Under the pieces are notes generated by a model. The model did no database searches and had not been told where the DNA came from. It was given only the letters and a program-made list of their open reading frames with translations. The position numbers and the translations under genes were made by a program. From an uncultured Methylobacillus sp. (GTDB lineage: Bacteria > Pseudomonadota > Gammaproteobacteria > Burkholderiales > Methylophilaceae), in contig CAIJXJ010000041.1 of NCBI GenBank assembly GCA_903824575.1, positions 31,603-95,602 of the forward strand: 64,000 nt of DNA, read 5' to 3'. Shown here in pieces: positions 33,482 to 44,430 of the stretch (the first letter of the stretch is position 1; each line of letters starts with the position of its first letter).

Positions 33482-34365
33482 ATGTAGAGCTCCTCCGGCA
33501 TCGGTTCGTAAATTTTGGCGTTTTTCACGTCCGGCAACTTGGCCAGGGACCTGAATTCAGAAGCAATGGCCACATAATCATCATGTTCCGCCACCACCGC
33601 CGGCTTGCAGGCAAACGGGTCGCGTACCAGTGCCAGCTGGTCTTTGGTGCCCATCAGCAGGGTAAAAAATCCATCCAGTTCCTCGAATCCTTTTTGCAGG
33701 GAAGTATGCAAGTCATCTCCTTCCCGCATGCGCCATTCCAGAAAACGGCAAGCTGCCTCGGTATCGTTATCAGTTTCGAACAGAATGCCCTCGTGTTGCA
33801 ATTTGCGTCGCAGACTGTTGGGATTGGACAACGAACCGTTGTGCACCAGGCACCAGTCCTCACCGGCAGTAAATGGATGGGCATGTGCCGGGGTCACGGC
33901 AGATTCAGTTGCCATGCGGGTGTGTCCCACCAGATGAGTGCCTCGCATGCCGGAGAAATCGTAACGCGCTGCGACATCAGCAGGCAGTCCGGTATCTTTA
34001 TAAACATCGATGGACTGGCCTACCGACAGCACATGCACGCCGGGGTAATGTTGCTTGATCCAGGTCCTGACGGTACCGGCCTCAAGATGGGAGATCAGGA
34101 TGGCATGGTTACCCTGCGTGCTGATCTTCACGCTGGAACCGAGGTGGGCATCGAAATCGTGCGCGAGGCCCTGCCAGTTAAATTCCATCGATGGTGCGTA
34201 CAGGCTGAACTTGAGTTCGCCCTTTGCCACCGGCGCGCCGAAAATTGCCATGCCGGCCGAGTCCGGTCCACGCTCAGTCATGCCAATGAGCATTGGCATC
34301 ATCAACTCGCCAATGCTATCGCGCATGTTCGGATTCTTGACCAGCAAACCAACGATTCCACACAT
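33469..34365 (-). CDS. mgsA: N-methylglutamate synthase subunit A (class II glutamine amidotransferase)
   Basis: A 298-residue class II glutamine amidotransferase with the N-terminal nucleophile Cys2 (MCGIVGLLV), RMATESAVTPAHAHPF, the oxyanion-type HNGSLSNPNSLR and ETDNDTEAACRF. In this pathway it is thought to act on gamma-glutamylmethylamide, releasing methylamine to the synthase subunit. It lies between gmaS and mgsB with a 21-nt gap upstream and a 13-nt overlap downstream. Confidence 0.9.
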   Translation of the reverse strand: MCGIVGLLVKNPNMRDSIGELMMPMLIGMTERGPDSAGMAIFGAPVAKGELKFSLYAPSMEFNWQGLAHDFDAHLGSSVKISTQGNHAILISHLEAGTVRTWIKQHYPGVHVLSVGQSIDVYKDTGLPADVAARYDFSGMRGTHLVGHTRMATESAVTPAHAHPFTAGEDWCLVHNGSLSNPNSLRRKLQHEGILFETDNDTEAACRFLEWRMREGDDLHTSLQKGFEELDGFFTLLMGTKDQLALVRDPFACKPAVVAEHDDYVAIASEFRSLAKLPDVKNAKIYEPMPEELYIWKV

Positions 34366-34386
34366 GTTGTTTCTCCTGAATAATGC

Positions 34387-35721
34387 TCAATAAAATTCGA
34401 CGTAGCGCTGGATTTCCCAGTCCGACACATGGCGCATGTAATCCACCCATTCCATGTGCTTGAGATCAAGGAACTCCTGCGACAGACCATCGCCTAGAGC
34501 ATCACGAATTACGGTGTCGCTTTCCAGCGCGATCAGCGCTTCATGCAGATTCTGCGGCAGGATGCCGATGTTCATCCGTTTCAGCTCGGCCGGTCCCAAA
34601 TCGTACAGGTTGATATCATGCCCGCGACCCGCATCCAGTTCTCGCTTTACCCCGTCCATGCCAGCTGCAATCACGGCGGCTGTTGTCAAGTAAGGATTGC
34701 AACTACCATCCGGCAAGCGTAATTCCAAGCGGCCATAGGGAATGCGCACCATGGTCGAGCGGTTGTTGTTGCCATAGGAAATGTAGGCTGGCGCCCAGGT
34801 GGAACCCGTTAGAGAACGCCCTACTACCAGCCGCTTATAAGAATTGACCGTAGGGGCGGCCAGCGCTGCGAGCGCGGGCGCGTGCGCCAAGATACCGGCC
34901 ATGAAGTGGTATGCCAATTTTGACAATCCCAAACCGGTACTATCGCCATCATCTTGAAACAAACTTTTATTGCCATCGCCGATCGACATGTGCATATGCA
35001 TGCCGTTACCGGGGCGATTGCTGAATGGCTTGGGCATGAAGGAGCAAATCATGCCCATGTCGTTGGCGATTTCGCTCGCCGCCATTTTGAACATGATGTA
35101 GTCATCTGCACTCTTCAGGCAATCGGCATAGGTATAGTTAATTTCGAATTGACCATTGGCGTCCTCGTGATCGATCTGGTAGACGTCCATGCCGACCGCG
35201 ATCAGTGCTTCCGTCAATCGCTCCAGAAAAACAGCATTTCGGGTGATACCCTTGTAGTCATAACAGGGTTTTTGCAATCTATCGGTTTCGTCGCTGGGAT
35301 GAATGCCACCCTTCTCGTCCATGCGTAACAGTGAGAATTCGGGTTCCAGCCCGGTATAAAGAATCCAGCCATGTTGTTTCAGGCGCTCAATCTGGCGCTT
35401 CAATACCACGCGAGAATCATATTCGTACGGTTTACCGTTGACATGACCGTCACATATGATGCGGGCATAGCCCGGCTGCCAGGGAATCAGGCTGAGTGTC
35501 GATAACTCACCCACCGCCATGTAGTCCGGACCGTTGGGCGCGATACCCATGCCCCAGATGGCCCCGCCGGCAAAGCCGGCACCACTCCCCAGAATGTCCT
35601 CCAGATGCGCGGACGGTACTGACTTGACCTTGGCCACGCCATGAATATCGACGAACTGCGCCAGGATATATTTGACCTGGTTGTCCCGGATGAACTGCTT
35701 TGCTTCTGCCAGTGTCTTCAT
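34387..35721 (-). CDS. gmaS: Gamma-glutamylmethylamide synthetase (glutamine synthetase-like)
   Basis: A 444-residue glutamine synthetase-family ligase that joins methylamine to glutamate with ATP. GS signatures are present: the N-terminal [26 protein letters not shown], the metal-site [33 protein letters not shown] and [13 protein letters not shown]. The start at 35721 ([10 protein letters not shown]) has an AAGGA ribosome-binding site; the upstream extension of the frame lies inside mgdD in another frame. True glutamine synthetase is distinguished by context: the gene sits between mgd and mgs genes. Confidence 0.93.
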   Translation of the reverse strand: MKTLAEAKQFIRDNQVKYILAQFVDIHGVAKVKSVPSAHLEDILGSGAGFAGGAIWGMGIAPNGPDYMAVGELSTLSLIPWQPGYARIICDGHVNGKPYEYDSRVVLKRQIERLKQHGWILYTGLEPEFSLLRMDEKGGIHPSDETDRLQKPCYDYKGITRNAVFLERLTEALIAVGMDVYQIDHEDANGQFEINYTYADCLKSADDYIMFKMAASEIANDMGMICSFMPKPFSNRPGNGMHMHMSIGDGNKSLFQDDGDSTGLGLSKLAYHFMAGILAHAPALAALAAPTVNSYKRLVVGRSLTGSTWAPAYISYGNNNRSTMVRIPYGRLELRLPDGSCNPYLTTAAVIAAGMDGVKRELDAGRGHDINLYDLGPAELKRMNIGILPQNLHEALIALESDTVIRDALGDGLSQEFLDLKHMEWVDYMRHVSDWEIQRYVEFY

Positions 35722-35732
35722 TGGAATTTTCC

Positions 35733-36203
35733 TTAATCCAGAATCTGTTGTAAGCAATCGCCGAGATAATCGCCATAGGTGCCGTCGCACCAGAGGCGGT
35801 AAATCGGACCTGCATTGCCTGTTTCGCAAATCAACATAACGCTGATGCCTGCGGCCAGCATCATCAGTACCTGCCCTGCCATCGCTTCCGGCCGGGTGTC
35901 CAGCGTGCATATTTCCTGCAGTAGTGCCGGCACTTTTTCGCCTTTCAGCTCAAAAGTAGCGTCATAACGCGGCACCCGGTAGAGCTCGCGGCCACCCTGC
36001 CAGATCGATTCCAACCTGGTAGCAACCGGTCCTTGCAGCAGGAATTCACTGCGACCGAGACGCAACACCAGGCTCTGATCAGGCATAGTCAGCCAGGTAT
36101 TGGGTTGTTGCGGCAGGTCAATTCCCTGTTCCAACAGCCAGTTGGCAGCGGCCTGGCCCTTGAGGCCAAAGCCTGGCAACTGATAGGCGACAGACGCACT
36201 CAT
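35733..36203 (-). CDS. mgdD: N-methylglutamate dehydrogenase subunit D (SoxG-like gamma)
   Basis: A 156-residue homologue of the gamma subunit of heterotetrameric sarcosine oxidase, with the typical opening [13 protein letters not shown], then LGRSEFLL and the C-terminal [16 protein letters not shown]. It is a non-catalytic folding and assembly subunit. Overlaps mgdC by 4 nt. Confidence 0.85.
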   Translation of the reverse strand: MSASVAYQLPGFGLKGQAAANWLLEQGIDLPQQPNTWLTMPDQSLVLRLGRSEFLLQGPVATRLESIWQGGRELYRVPRYDATFELKGEKVPALLQEICTLDTRPEAMAGQVLMMLAAGISVMLICETGNAGPIYRLWCDGTYGDYLGDCLQQILD

Positions 36204-39031
36204 GCTGCTGCTCCGGAAAATGGCAGTTTGGAGACGATGGCGGCAACATCACTACCATCTTGATGACGAATCACGAAGCGTTTGCCTGCAATACCTGCCT
36301 CAGGTGCAACATAGGCCAGACCGATGACTTGGCCCAGCGTCGGACTGAATGCAATGCTGGTGACCCGCCCGGCGATCCGGCCCTGCTCCAGAACCAGAGT
36401 ACATTCGTCAGGCAGGTTGGCAGGTGGATGAGGCAAGGTAAAACCAACCAATTTCTTGGTCAATGGCTTATTTGCCTTGATTTTGAGGCTGCGCTGACCG
36501 ATGTAAAACGTTTTGTCCTTGGCCAGCGCCCAGTCCAGTCCGGCCTCAAAAGGATGCGTCAAGCCATCGGTATCATGGCCGACGATGAAATGCCCCATTT
36601 CCAGACGTAGCAGGCGTTGGGCATCAATCCCGAATGGCTTGAGCCCGCAGGACTGCCCCGCTTCAACCAGTGCCTGCCAGATGCTCAAAATACTCTGTGC
36701 CGGTGCGTGAACTTCATAGGCCAGGTCGGACACGAAACGCACGTTCATGACGCGAGCCTGCTGACCGGCGACTTGTGTTTCGATCGCGCCACCGTTGGAG
36801 ATCTGCTTTAAATCTGCCGTAGTCAATCCTTCCATCAATTGGCGGCTAAGCGGACCTGCGATATTGAACGCAGCGTAACTGCCGGTCAGGTTGACGATGG
36901 TGACCTCCAAGCCCCACAGCTGGAGGCAACGCGTCATTTCACGGTAAACGGCTGCCGCGTTTGAGGTACTGGCAGTCACATAGTAAAAATCCTCAGCCAG
37001 GCGCGCCACCACGCCGTCATCCGTAATCACTCCGGATTCGTCCAGTAACAGGGCATAGCGGGTAGTGCCGATCTTCTGCTGCAGAAAATGGCCGGTATAA
37101 AAACGCTCCAGGAATTCCCCTGCCTCCAAGCCGCGTAGTTCGAACTTGCCCAACGTACCCACATCAATCAGCCCGGCGGCATGGCGCACGGCTCTGACCT
37201 CATTAACAATGGCTGTTGCTTTATCCGGTCCGTACCATGCGGGTCTCTGCCAGGCACCGACATAGGTGAAGCTTGCTTCATGCTGTTGATGCCATCCATG
37301 CAGCGGGGTATGACGCACGGGATGGAAACTTCGTCCAGCCAAGTGTCCCATCGGCACCGGATGAAAGAACGGGCGTGCCGTCGTACTGCCGACCCGTTGA
37401 ATGGGTTCATCGCGCAATCTTGCCAGCACGCGGATGGCGTTCATGTTGGAATGCTTGCCCTGACTCGGCCCCATCCCAACCGTTGTGAAACGTTTCATCA
37501 GTTCGATGTTGTTGAAGCCCTCTTGTGCTGCCGTGGCGAAATCCTTGAGCTGCAAATCTTCATCAAAATCGACGAAGTTCTTCGCTTTCGGGTGCTCAAC
37601 CAGCGGCCACGGGTGACTTGCCTGTGAAGCCGGCAACAAATTGATCACTGATGAGAGGCCTAGCGCTCCCAGAGCAGCGCGCTCGCCATCAGCCAGGCTG
37701 TCCGCCAGGCCATAAATCCCGTTGACGCGACCTGCCGCGTGCACGCCAGGCGGCAAGGAGTCAGGCACGAACTGCTGGCAGTCTTCGTCATACTTCATTT
37801 TGGCGCCAGCCTGGTATAACAGTGCGGAGGCTGGTGCCCAGCCCACGCTCATGGCAATTCCGTCACACGGAATATAGATGGCACGCGACTGATCGGCGTT
37901 GCCCTGGCCATCCCAAGGGCATGCCCATACCCCTTCCAACCCTGAACTGCCCACGGCTTCATAGATACAGTAGCCGGAATAGACCAGCACTGCGGGCGGA
38001 ATCAGTCCTGCCGGAGGCGGATCCATTCGCAAGTCAATCACGGCCGCGAGTTCCACCCCGGCTGCCAGCAAATCCAGGGCGACACGCCAAGCCTGTTCGT
38101 TTCCGGCAAGCACTACGCCGCGCTCAAACGGCTTCACTGCGTAACGCTGAATCAATCGCTGAGCGGCGGAACCCAGCATGATGCCTGGCAGGTCATTATT
38201 GCGAAATACCGCCGGCTGCTCGTAGGCGCCGCTGGCGACTATAAGCTGCCGGGTGCGCACCTTGGCCATGCCCTCAGGCCCGATCAGCGGCAATAGATGG
38301 TCGGCATAATAGCCGGCCGCATAGCTGGAAAGATGCACTTCAATATCAGCGTGCGCTTCGATTTCTTCGCATAATTGCTCAAGCTGCTGACCTGGCCCCA
38401 AACCGCTGCTGCTGTCATAGCCCAGCGTCCCACCCAGTCTGGCATTCTCGTCAACAAGAATGACACGGGCACCCTGTTTTGCCGCCACCAGGGCTGCGTT
38501 CATTCCCGCCGGTCCGCCACCGACCACCAGCACGTCGCAATGCAGATTTGTTTTAGGCGAGACTAGGCGCGGCGCCTTTGGATTCATTACCCCTAGCCCG
38601 GCCATCCGTCGGATAATATTTTCCCAGAACGGAAACAGCAGTCTGGGACGATGAAAGGCCTTGTAATAAAATCCCGCTGGCAAAAACGGGGCCAGCCAGC
38701 CCAGCACCGACAGGTAATCTTTTACCACACCGCCAGCCGTATTAACCGCGTCAAGTTTCATGCCTGCCGTCACCGGCAGTACGTCAGCCCGCAGGTTTAT
38801 GTCGATGCCGTTTTCCAGCATGACATTGATGTCGTGATTGGCAAGGCTAAGGACGCCACGCGGACGGTGATATTTAAAACTTCGGCCCAGCACGCGAACC
38901 CCCGATGCCCAAAGTGCGCTGCTGACGGTGTCGCCGTTACATGCCTGATAGGTCTTTCCTTCAAAAGAAAAACTGAAAGTTAGATTTCTATCTATCCATT
39001 CGCCAGATTGTTGCGGCAGGCGATAACTCAT
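36200..39031 (-). CDS. mgdC: N-methylglutamate dehydrogenase subunit C (SoxA-like alpha)
   Basis: A 943-residue alpha subunit. The N-terminus (about 1-100) has the 2Fe-2S ferredoxin-like fold of the family (DRNLTFSFSFEGKTYQACNG, GDTVSSAL). An NAD/FAD-type Rossmann unit follows (CDVLVVGGGPAGMNAALVAA near residue 168). The C-terminal 330 residues are a GCV_T-type, tetrahydrofolate-binding domain (LIDVGTLGKFELRG, FNIAGPLSRQLMEG, LRLEMGHFIVGHDTDG). In the pathway it receives the methylene group and delivers it to tetrahydrofolate. Flanked by 4-nt overlaps with mgdB and mgdD. Confidence 0.93.
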   Translation of the reverse strand: MSYRLPQQSGEWIDRNLTFSFSFEGKTYQACNGDTVSSALWASGVRVLGRSFKYHRPRGVLSLANHDINVMLENGIDINLRADVLPVTAGMKLDAVNTAGGVVKDYLSVLGWLAPFLPAGFYYKAFHRPRLLFPFWENIIRRMAGLGVMNPKAPRLVSPKTNLHCDVLVVGGGPAGMNAALVAAKQGARVILVDENARLGGTLGYDSSSGLGPGQQLEQLCEEIEAHADIEVHLSSYAAGYYADHLLPLIGPEGMAKVRTRQLIVASGAYEQPAVFRNNDLPGIMLGSAAQRLIQRYAVKPFERGVVLAGNEQAWRVALDLLAAGVELAAVIDLRMDPPPAGLIPPAVLVYSGYCIYEAVGSSGLEGVWACPWDGQGNADQSRAIYIPCDGIAMSVGWAPASALLYQAGAKMKYDEDCQQFVPDSLPPGVHAAGRVNGIYGLADSLADGERAALGALGLSSVINLLPASQASHPWPLVEHPKAKNFVDFDEDLQLKDFATAAQEGFNNIELMKRFTTVGMGPSQGKHSNMNAIRVLARLRDEPIQRVGSTTARPFFHPVPMGHLAGRSFHPVRHTPLHGWHQQHEASFTYVGAWQRPAWYGPDKATAIVNEVRAVRHAAGLIDVGTLGKFELRGLEAGEFLERFYTGHFLQQKIGTTRYALLLDESGVITDDGVVARLAEDFYYVTASTSNAAAVYREMTRCLQLWGLEVTIVNLTGSYAAFNIAGPLSRQLMEGLTTADLKQISNGGAIETQVAGQQARVMNVRFVSDLAYEVHAPAQSILSIWQALVEAGQSCGLKPFGIDAQRLLRLEMGHFIVGHDTDGLTHPFEAGLDWALAKDKTFYIGQRSLKIKANKPLTKKLVGFTLPHPPANLPDECTLVLEQGRIAGRVTSIAFSPTLGQVIGLAYVAPEAGIAGKRFVIRHQDGSDVAAIVSKLPFSGAAA

Positions 39032-39282
39032 GCTTCACCCCGGAAATAAGTGCGTTCCACCATGTCGGTGACGGTATTGCGTTCGGCTACAAACCAAGTG
39101 CCACTTGGTATGTGGTACCACCATTCCGGCTTCACCCCCGGCGCGCCGGTGCGATTGAACACGTAGTCCGCCCACTCGCCATCGGAACAGGACTGTGGAT
39201 CCGGCATTTCACGCAATTCACCACCATAGGCAAACTCATCGATAGGTCGCAGTCCGTTGACCGGGCATTTAAGCAATTTCAT
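39028..39282 (-). CDS. mgdB: N-methylglutamate dehydrogenase subunit B (SoxD-like delta)
   Basis: An 84-residue delta subunit of the sarcosine oxidase type: MKLLKCPVNGLRPIDEFAYG, DPQSCSDGEWADYVF and EWWYHIPSGTWFVAERNT. The two cysteines may bind zinc as in sarcosine oxidase. It overlaps mgdC by 4 nt and follows mgdA after a single base. Confidence 0.9.
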   Translation of the reverse strand: MKLLKCPVNGLRPIDEFAYGGELREMPDPQSCSDGEWADYVFNRTGAPGVKPEWWYHIPSGTWFVAERNTVTDMVERTYFRGEA

Positions 39283-39283
39283 T

Positions 39284-40525
39284 TCAGTGCCCCACGGCAG
39301 CGGCGCCTTTTTCGCCGGTCAGTTCAAACTCTCTGAAGCGGCTCAGGCGAAAGGCATCGATCAATTCCGGTTCCTGGTCCCGAGCCATGGTTTCAGCCAT
39401 GGTCTTGCCCGAAATCGGTGTGGCCTTGAACCCCCAAGTCCCCCATCCGGCGTCCAAATAAAAGCCTGCGACCGGTGTTCGGCCCATGATGGGAGCGAAG
39501 TCTGGCGTCATGTCTGCCATCCCCGCCCACTGACGCACCACCTTGATGCCTGAGAGAAACGGAAACATATCTAGGATGTGGCTAGACAGACCCTCAACGA
39601 AATCAAGCGTGGAGCGTGTTGAGTGCAGCTCGTAGGGATCGAGCGCTGCCCCCATCACCAATTCGCCGCGCGAGGACTGGCTGACATAGACATGCAGACT
39701 ACCGGAAACCAAAATGGTATTGAGCCAGGGTTTCATCGGTTCAGTGACACAGGCCTGTAACGGGTGGATTACGATCGGGGTGCGTATGCCAGCCATTTGC
39801 GTGATGCGCGGGGTGAACCCGGCCACGGCGGACAACACCTTGCCGGTCTTGATGTTGCCACGATTGGTTTGTACGCCATGAATGCGCCCTCCCCGAATGT
39901 CCAGTCCTGTCACTTCGGTATTCTGAAAAATCTCCACACCCATCTGGCTGGCTGCCCGTCCATAGCCCCAGGCTACGCCGTCATGACGGGCGACTGAACC
40001 CGGAGCATGATACAAGGCACCGAGGATGGGGGCATGACCGGCACACGACAGGTCTATCTGCGGGCAAGCCTGCTGGATATCATCCGGTCCAAGCACTTCG
40101 CTCTTCACGCCCATCTGTTTGTTGACTTCAGCGCGCCAACGCATGGTACGCATGGCGGACTCGGTGTGGGCCAGAGTAAAGTGACCGCGGTTAGAATAGA
40201 ACAGGTTGAGGTCTAGTTCCTGCGACAGGTTTTCCCATATCTTGACGCTGGCATCGTAGAAAGCGACACCTTCCGGAGTCAGGTAATTGGAGCGGATGAT
40301 GGTGGTGTTGCGGCCGGTGTTGCCCCCACCCAGATATCCCCGCTCCAGTACCGCGACATTGGTAATGCCATGATCGCGAGCCAGGTAATAGGCTGCCGCC
40401 AAGCCATGGCCGCCGCCGCCAATGATAACGGCATCATAACTGTCCCTGATCTGCGCAGGCTGGCGGAAAAACGCTGCCTCCGGATGCTGTTTGGAAAAGG
40501 CAAACTTGATCAGTCTGTAGGGCAT
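39284..40525 (-). CDS. mgdA: N-methylglutamate dehydrogenase subunit A (SoxB-like beta)
   Basis: A 413-residue flavoprotein of the DAO/sarcosine oxidase beta type: dinucleotide motif DAVIIGGGGHGLAAAYYLAR near residue 31, GYLGGGNTGRNTTIIRSNY and the C-terminal YLDAGWGTWGFKATP. It oxidises N-methylglutamate and houses covalent and non-covalent flavin in related enzymes. It is the first gene of the mgdABCD-gmaS-mgsABC run, preceded by a predicted sigma-70 promoter and divergent from the XRE-cupin regulator. Confidence 0.92.
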   Translation of the reverse strand: MPYRLIKFAFSKQHPEAAFFRQPAQIRDSYDAVIIGGGGHGLAAAYYLARDHGITNVAVLERGYLGGGNTGRNTTIIRSNYLTPEGVAFYDASVKIWENLSQELDLNLFYSNRGHFTLAHTESAMRTMRWRAEVNKQMGVKSEVLGPDDIQQACPQIDLSCAGHAPILGALYHAPGSVARHDGVAWGYGRAASQMGVEIFQNTEVTGLDIRGGRIHGVQTNRGNIKTGKVLSAVAGFTPRITQMAGIRTPIVIHPLQACVTEPMKPWLNTILVSGSLHVYVSQSSRGELVMGAALDPYELHSTRSTLDFVEGLSSHILDMFPFLSGIKVVRQWAGMADMTPDFAPIMGRTPVAGFYLDAGWGTWGFKATPISGKTMAETMARDQEPELIDAFRLSRFREFELTGEKGAAAVGH

Positions 40526-40556
40526 TTATGTTTACTGGTGAGAAATATTAGTTCCT

Positions 40557-40585
40557 ATAATGAATTTTTTTATGGCCGTAGTCAA
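40557..40585 (-). promoter_or_regulatory. Predicted mgd operon promoter
   Basis: On the minus strand, TTGACT (40585-40580), a 17-bp spacer and CATTAT (40562-40557). The predicted start is around 40550, leaving a leader of about 25 nt before the mgdA ATG. Confidence 0.5.
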
Positions 40586-40603
40586 TACCTTTGTTTAACT
40601 TTA

Positions 40604-40618
40604 TTTCATTATGTGAAA
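40604..40618. promoter_or_regulatory. Candidate operator of the XRE-cupin regulator
   Basis: Inverted repeat TTTCA-TTATG-TGAAA between the mgd promoter and the regulator start, 11 bp before the regulator ATG. Its place suggests it could control both divergent genes. Confidence 0.4.
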
Positions 40619-40628
40619 CAATCTCGTT

Positions 40629-41252
40629 ATGGCAAACGACAAAAAAGAAACACCGCGCGCACTCGAAACCTATCTGGGTAACACCGTACGCGACCTCCGC
40701 ATCCAGCTGGGGCTGACCATAGCCGAAGTCGCGGAGCGAGCCGGTATCAGTCGCGGCATGCTGTCAAAAATCGAAAATGCGCAAACTGCTACCAGCATCG
40801 ACACCCTGGAGCAACTGGCTAATGCTCTGGGCGTGACCTTGGCGCGCCTGTTTCGCACCTACAACATTCCCACCGGTGGCGCCCAACTGGTCAAGCGCGG
40901 CCAGGGCATGGAAGTGGTTAGACGCGGCACCAAGTCCGGACATACCTACCAACTCCTGGCTTATGATCAGGGTCCGCACAAAACCTTCGAACCATTTTTA
41001 ATCACCCTGCAGGATCCAGGTGAAGAGTTTCCCTCCTTCGAGCACCCCGGTACCGAGTTCATTTACATGTTGGAAGGTTATCTCGAATATCGCGTAGGCA
41101 ACGAAACCTATTTGCTGGAACCGGGCGATTCGCTGACCTTTCGCGGCGAAATTCCGCATCGCCCGGAAATAATGCATGGCACCCCCATCTGCTTTCTATC
41201 CATCATTCATTACGACTCTCCGGGCACCGGGTCGAGCGAGGAAAACACATGA
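40629..41252 (+). CDS. XRE-cupin transcriptional regulator
   Basis: A 207-residue regulator. The N-terminal helix-turn-helix (LGLTIAEVAERAGISRGML then SKIENAQTATS, about 27-80) is joined to a C-terminal cupin sensor (HPGTEFIYMLEGYLEYRVGN, LEPGDSLTF, about 120-195). Regulators of this design respond to small amino or polyamine-type metabolites. Divergent position next to mgdA suggests control of the methylamine cluster, perhaps sensing N-methylglutamate or gamma-glutamylmethylamide; that is inference. No ribosome-binding site is evident. Confidence 0.88.
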   Translation: MANDKKETPRALETYLGNTVRDLRIQLGLTIAEVAERAGISRGMLSKIENAQTATSIDTLEQLANALGVTLARLFRTYNIPTGGAQLVKRGQGMEVVRRGTKSGHTYQLLAYDQGPHKTFEPFLITLQDPGEEFPSFEHPGTEFIYMLEGYLEYRVGNETYLLEPGDSLTFRGEIPHRPEIMHGTPICFLSIIHYDSPGTGSSEENT

Positions 41253-41704
41253 CCTATGAAATCGAAGACGCCACCGAAAATGATTTGCCCGCGCTGAGTC
41301 GCTTGCTCGATGTGTTATTTGGCATCGAACAGGATTTCCAGCCTGACTCCAGCCGCCAAATGCGTGGCATGGCACTTCTGCTTGGGCAACCCGATCGCGC
41401 CGTCATTAAGATCGCGCGCAATGCGCAGGACCAGGTCATCGGCATGGTGAGCGCGCAATTAGTGATCTCGACTGCAGAAGGTGCGCCGTCCGCATGGGTG
41501 GAAGATATGGTGGTAGAGCAAAGCTGGCGCGGACGCGGCGTCGGCCGGGCGCTACTGGAGGATCTAATGTCATGGGCAAAATCTAAAGGAGCGACCAGGG
41601 CGCAACTCCTGGTCGATCTCGACAACGAACCTGCGCTCGGCTACTACAAACACCTGAATTGGGAAAGCACTCGTCTGGGAGCGCGCCGTAAGATGCTTAA
41701 ATAG
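41249..41704 (+). CDS. GNAT family acetyltransferase
   Basis: A 151-residue GNAT enzyme with the acetyl-CoA-binding QSWRGRGVGRALLE (Q-x-x-G-x-G/A) motif near residue 90 and the C-terminal ALGYYKHLNWE. Its start overlaps the regulator's stop by 4 nt, so the two are translated together. The substrate is unknown; linkage to an amine catabolic cluster suggests an amino or amine group, but nothing in the sequence proves this. Confidence 0.85.
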   Translation: MTYEIEDATENDLPALSRLLDVLFGIEQDFQPDSSRQMRGMALLLGQPDRAVIKIARNAQDQVIGMVSAQLVISTAEGAPSAWVEDMVVEQSWRGRGVGRALLEDLMSWAKSKGATRAQLLVDLDNEPALGYYKHLNWESTRLGARRKMLK

Positions 41705-41800
41705 CGGCCTCGCAAGCCTGCCTCGGGCCGCCATGACTCGGGCAACAGTTATTAATGGCGCAGACAGGCGGCGCGCCCATACTGACCTAATATCAGGACC

Positions 41801-43797
<1,997 letters not shown>

Positions 43798-43924
43798 TAG
43801 GATGAAAAGTACTCGAAATAGGCAGTTATTGCAAGTTCAAGTTTATGTTGACACTGTTAACTTAACATCGTTATTATTATTTACCTCATGAAGTAAATGT
43901 AATTCTGGTGACGAAAGGAAGACT

Positions 43925-44398
43925 ATGGGCAACACTTATCTCTGGTTAAAAACGATCCATTTACTGGGCGTAGTTCTATTTCTTGGCAACATCATCATCA
44001 CCGGCTGGTGGAAAGTGATGGCTGATCGTACCGGCAACCCGCAAATCATCGCCTTTGCCCAACGTCAGGTCACGCTAACCGACTTCGTATTCACCGCGGG
44101 CGGTGCCGCATTGTTACTGGCGGCAGGATTAAGCAATGTAGTCGTGCATGGCATGGATGTTTTTCAGATACGCTGGCTGTCCTGGGGGTTCTGGCTTTTC
44201 AATGTGTCTGGTCTGATCTGGGTGTTTATTCTGATTCCAGTGCAAATCCGCCAGGCGCGCATGGCGCGAGGATTCGCAGACGGCGGTGAAATCCCGCCCG
44301 AATACTGGCTGATGAGCAGGCAATGGCAGATCTGGGGAACCATCGCCACGCTACTGCCCCTGATGAATCTTTATTGGATGGTGTTCAAGCCAGCCTGA
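43925..44398 (+). CDS. DUF2269 family membrane protein
   Basis: A 157-residue membrane protein with four hydrophobic segments and the DUF2269 motif KTIHLLGVVLFLGNIIITGWW. Function unknown. A good AAGGAAG ribosome-binding site precedes the ATG. It is the first gene of a four-gene plus-strand run (DUF2269, SDR, TetR, PCMT). Confidence 0.8.
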   Translation: MGNTYLWLKTIHLLGVVLFLGNIIITGWWKVMADRTGNPQIIAFAQRQVTLTDFVFTAGGAALLLAAGLSNVVVHGMDVFQIRWLSWGFWLFNVSGLIWVFILIPVQIRQARMARGFADGGEIPPEYWLMSRQWQIWGTIATLLPLMNLYWMVFKPA

Positions 44399-44430
44399 TC
44401 ACTACTTTTCGGAACGATAAGGAACAATAA

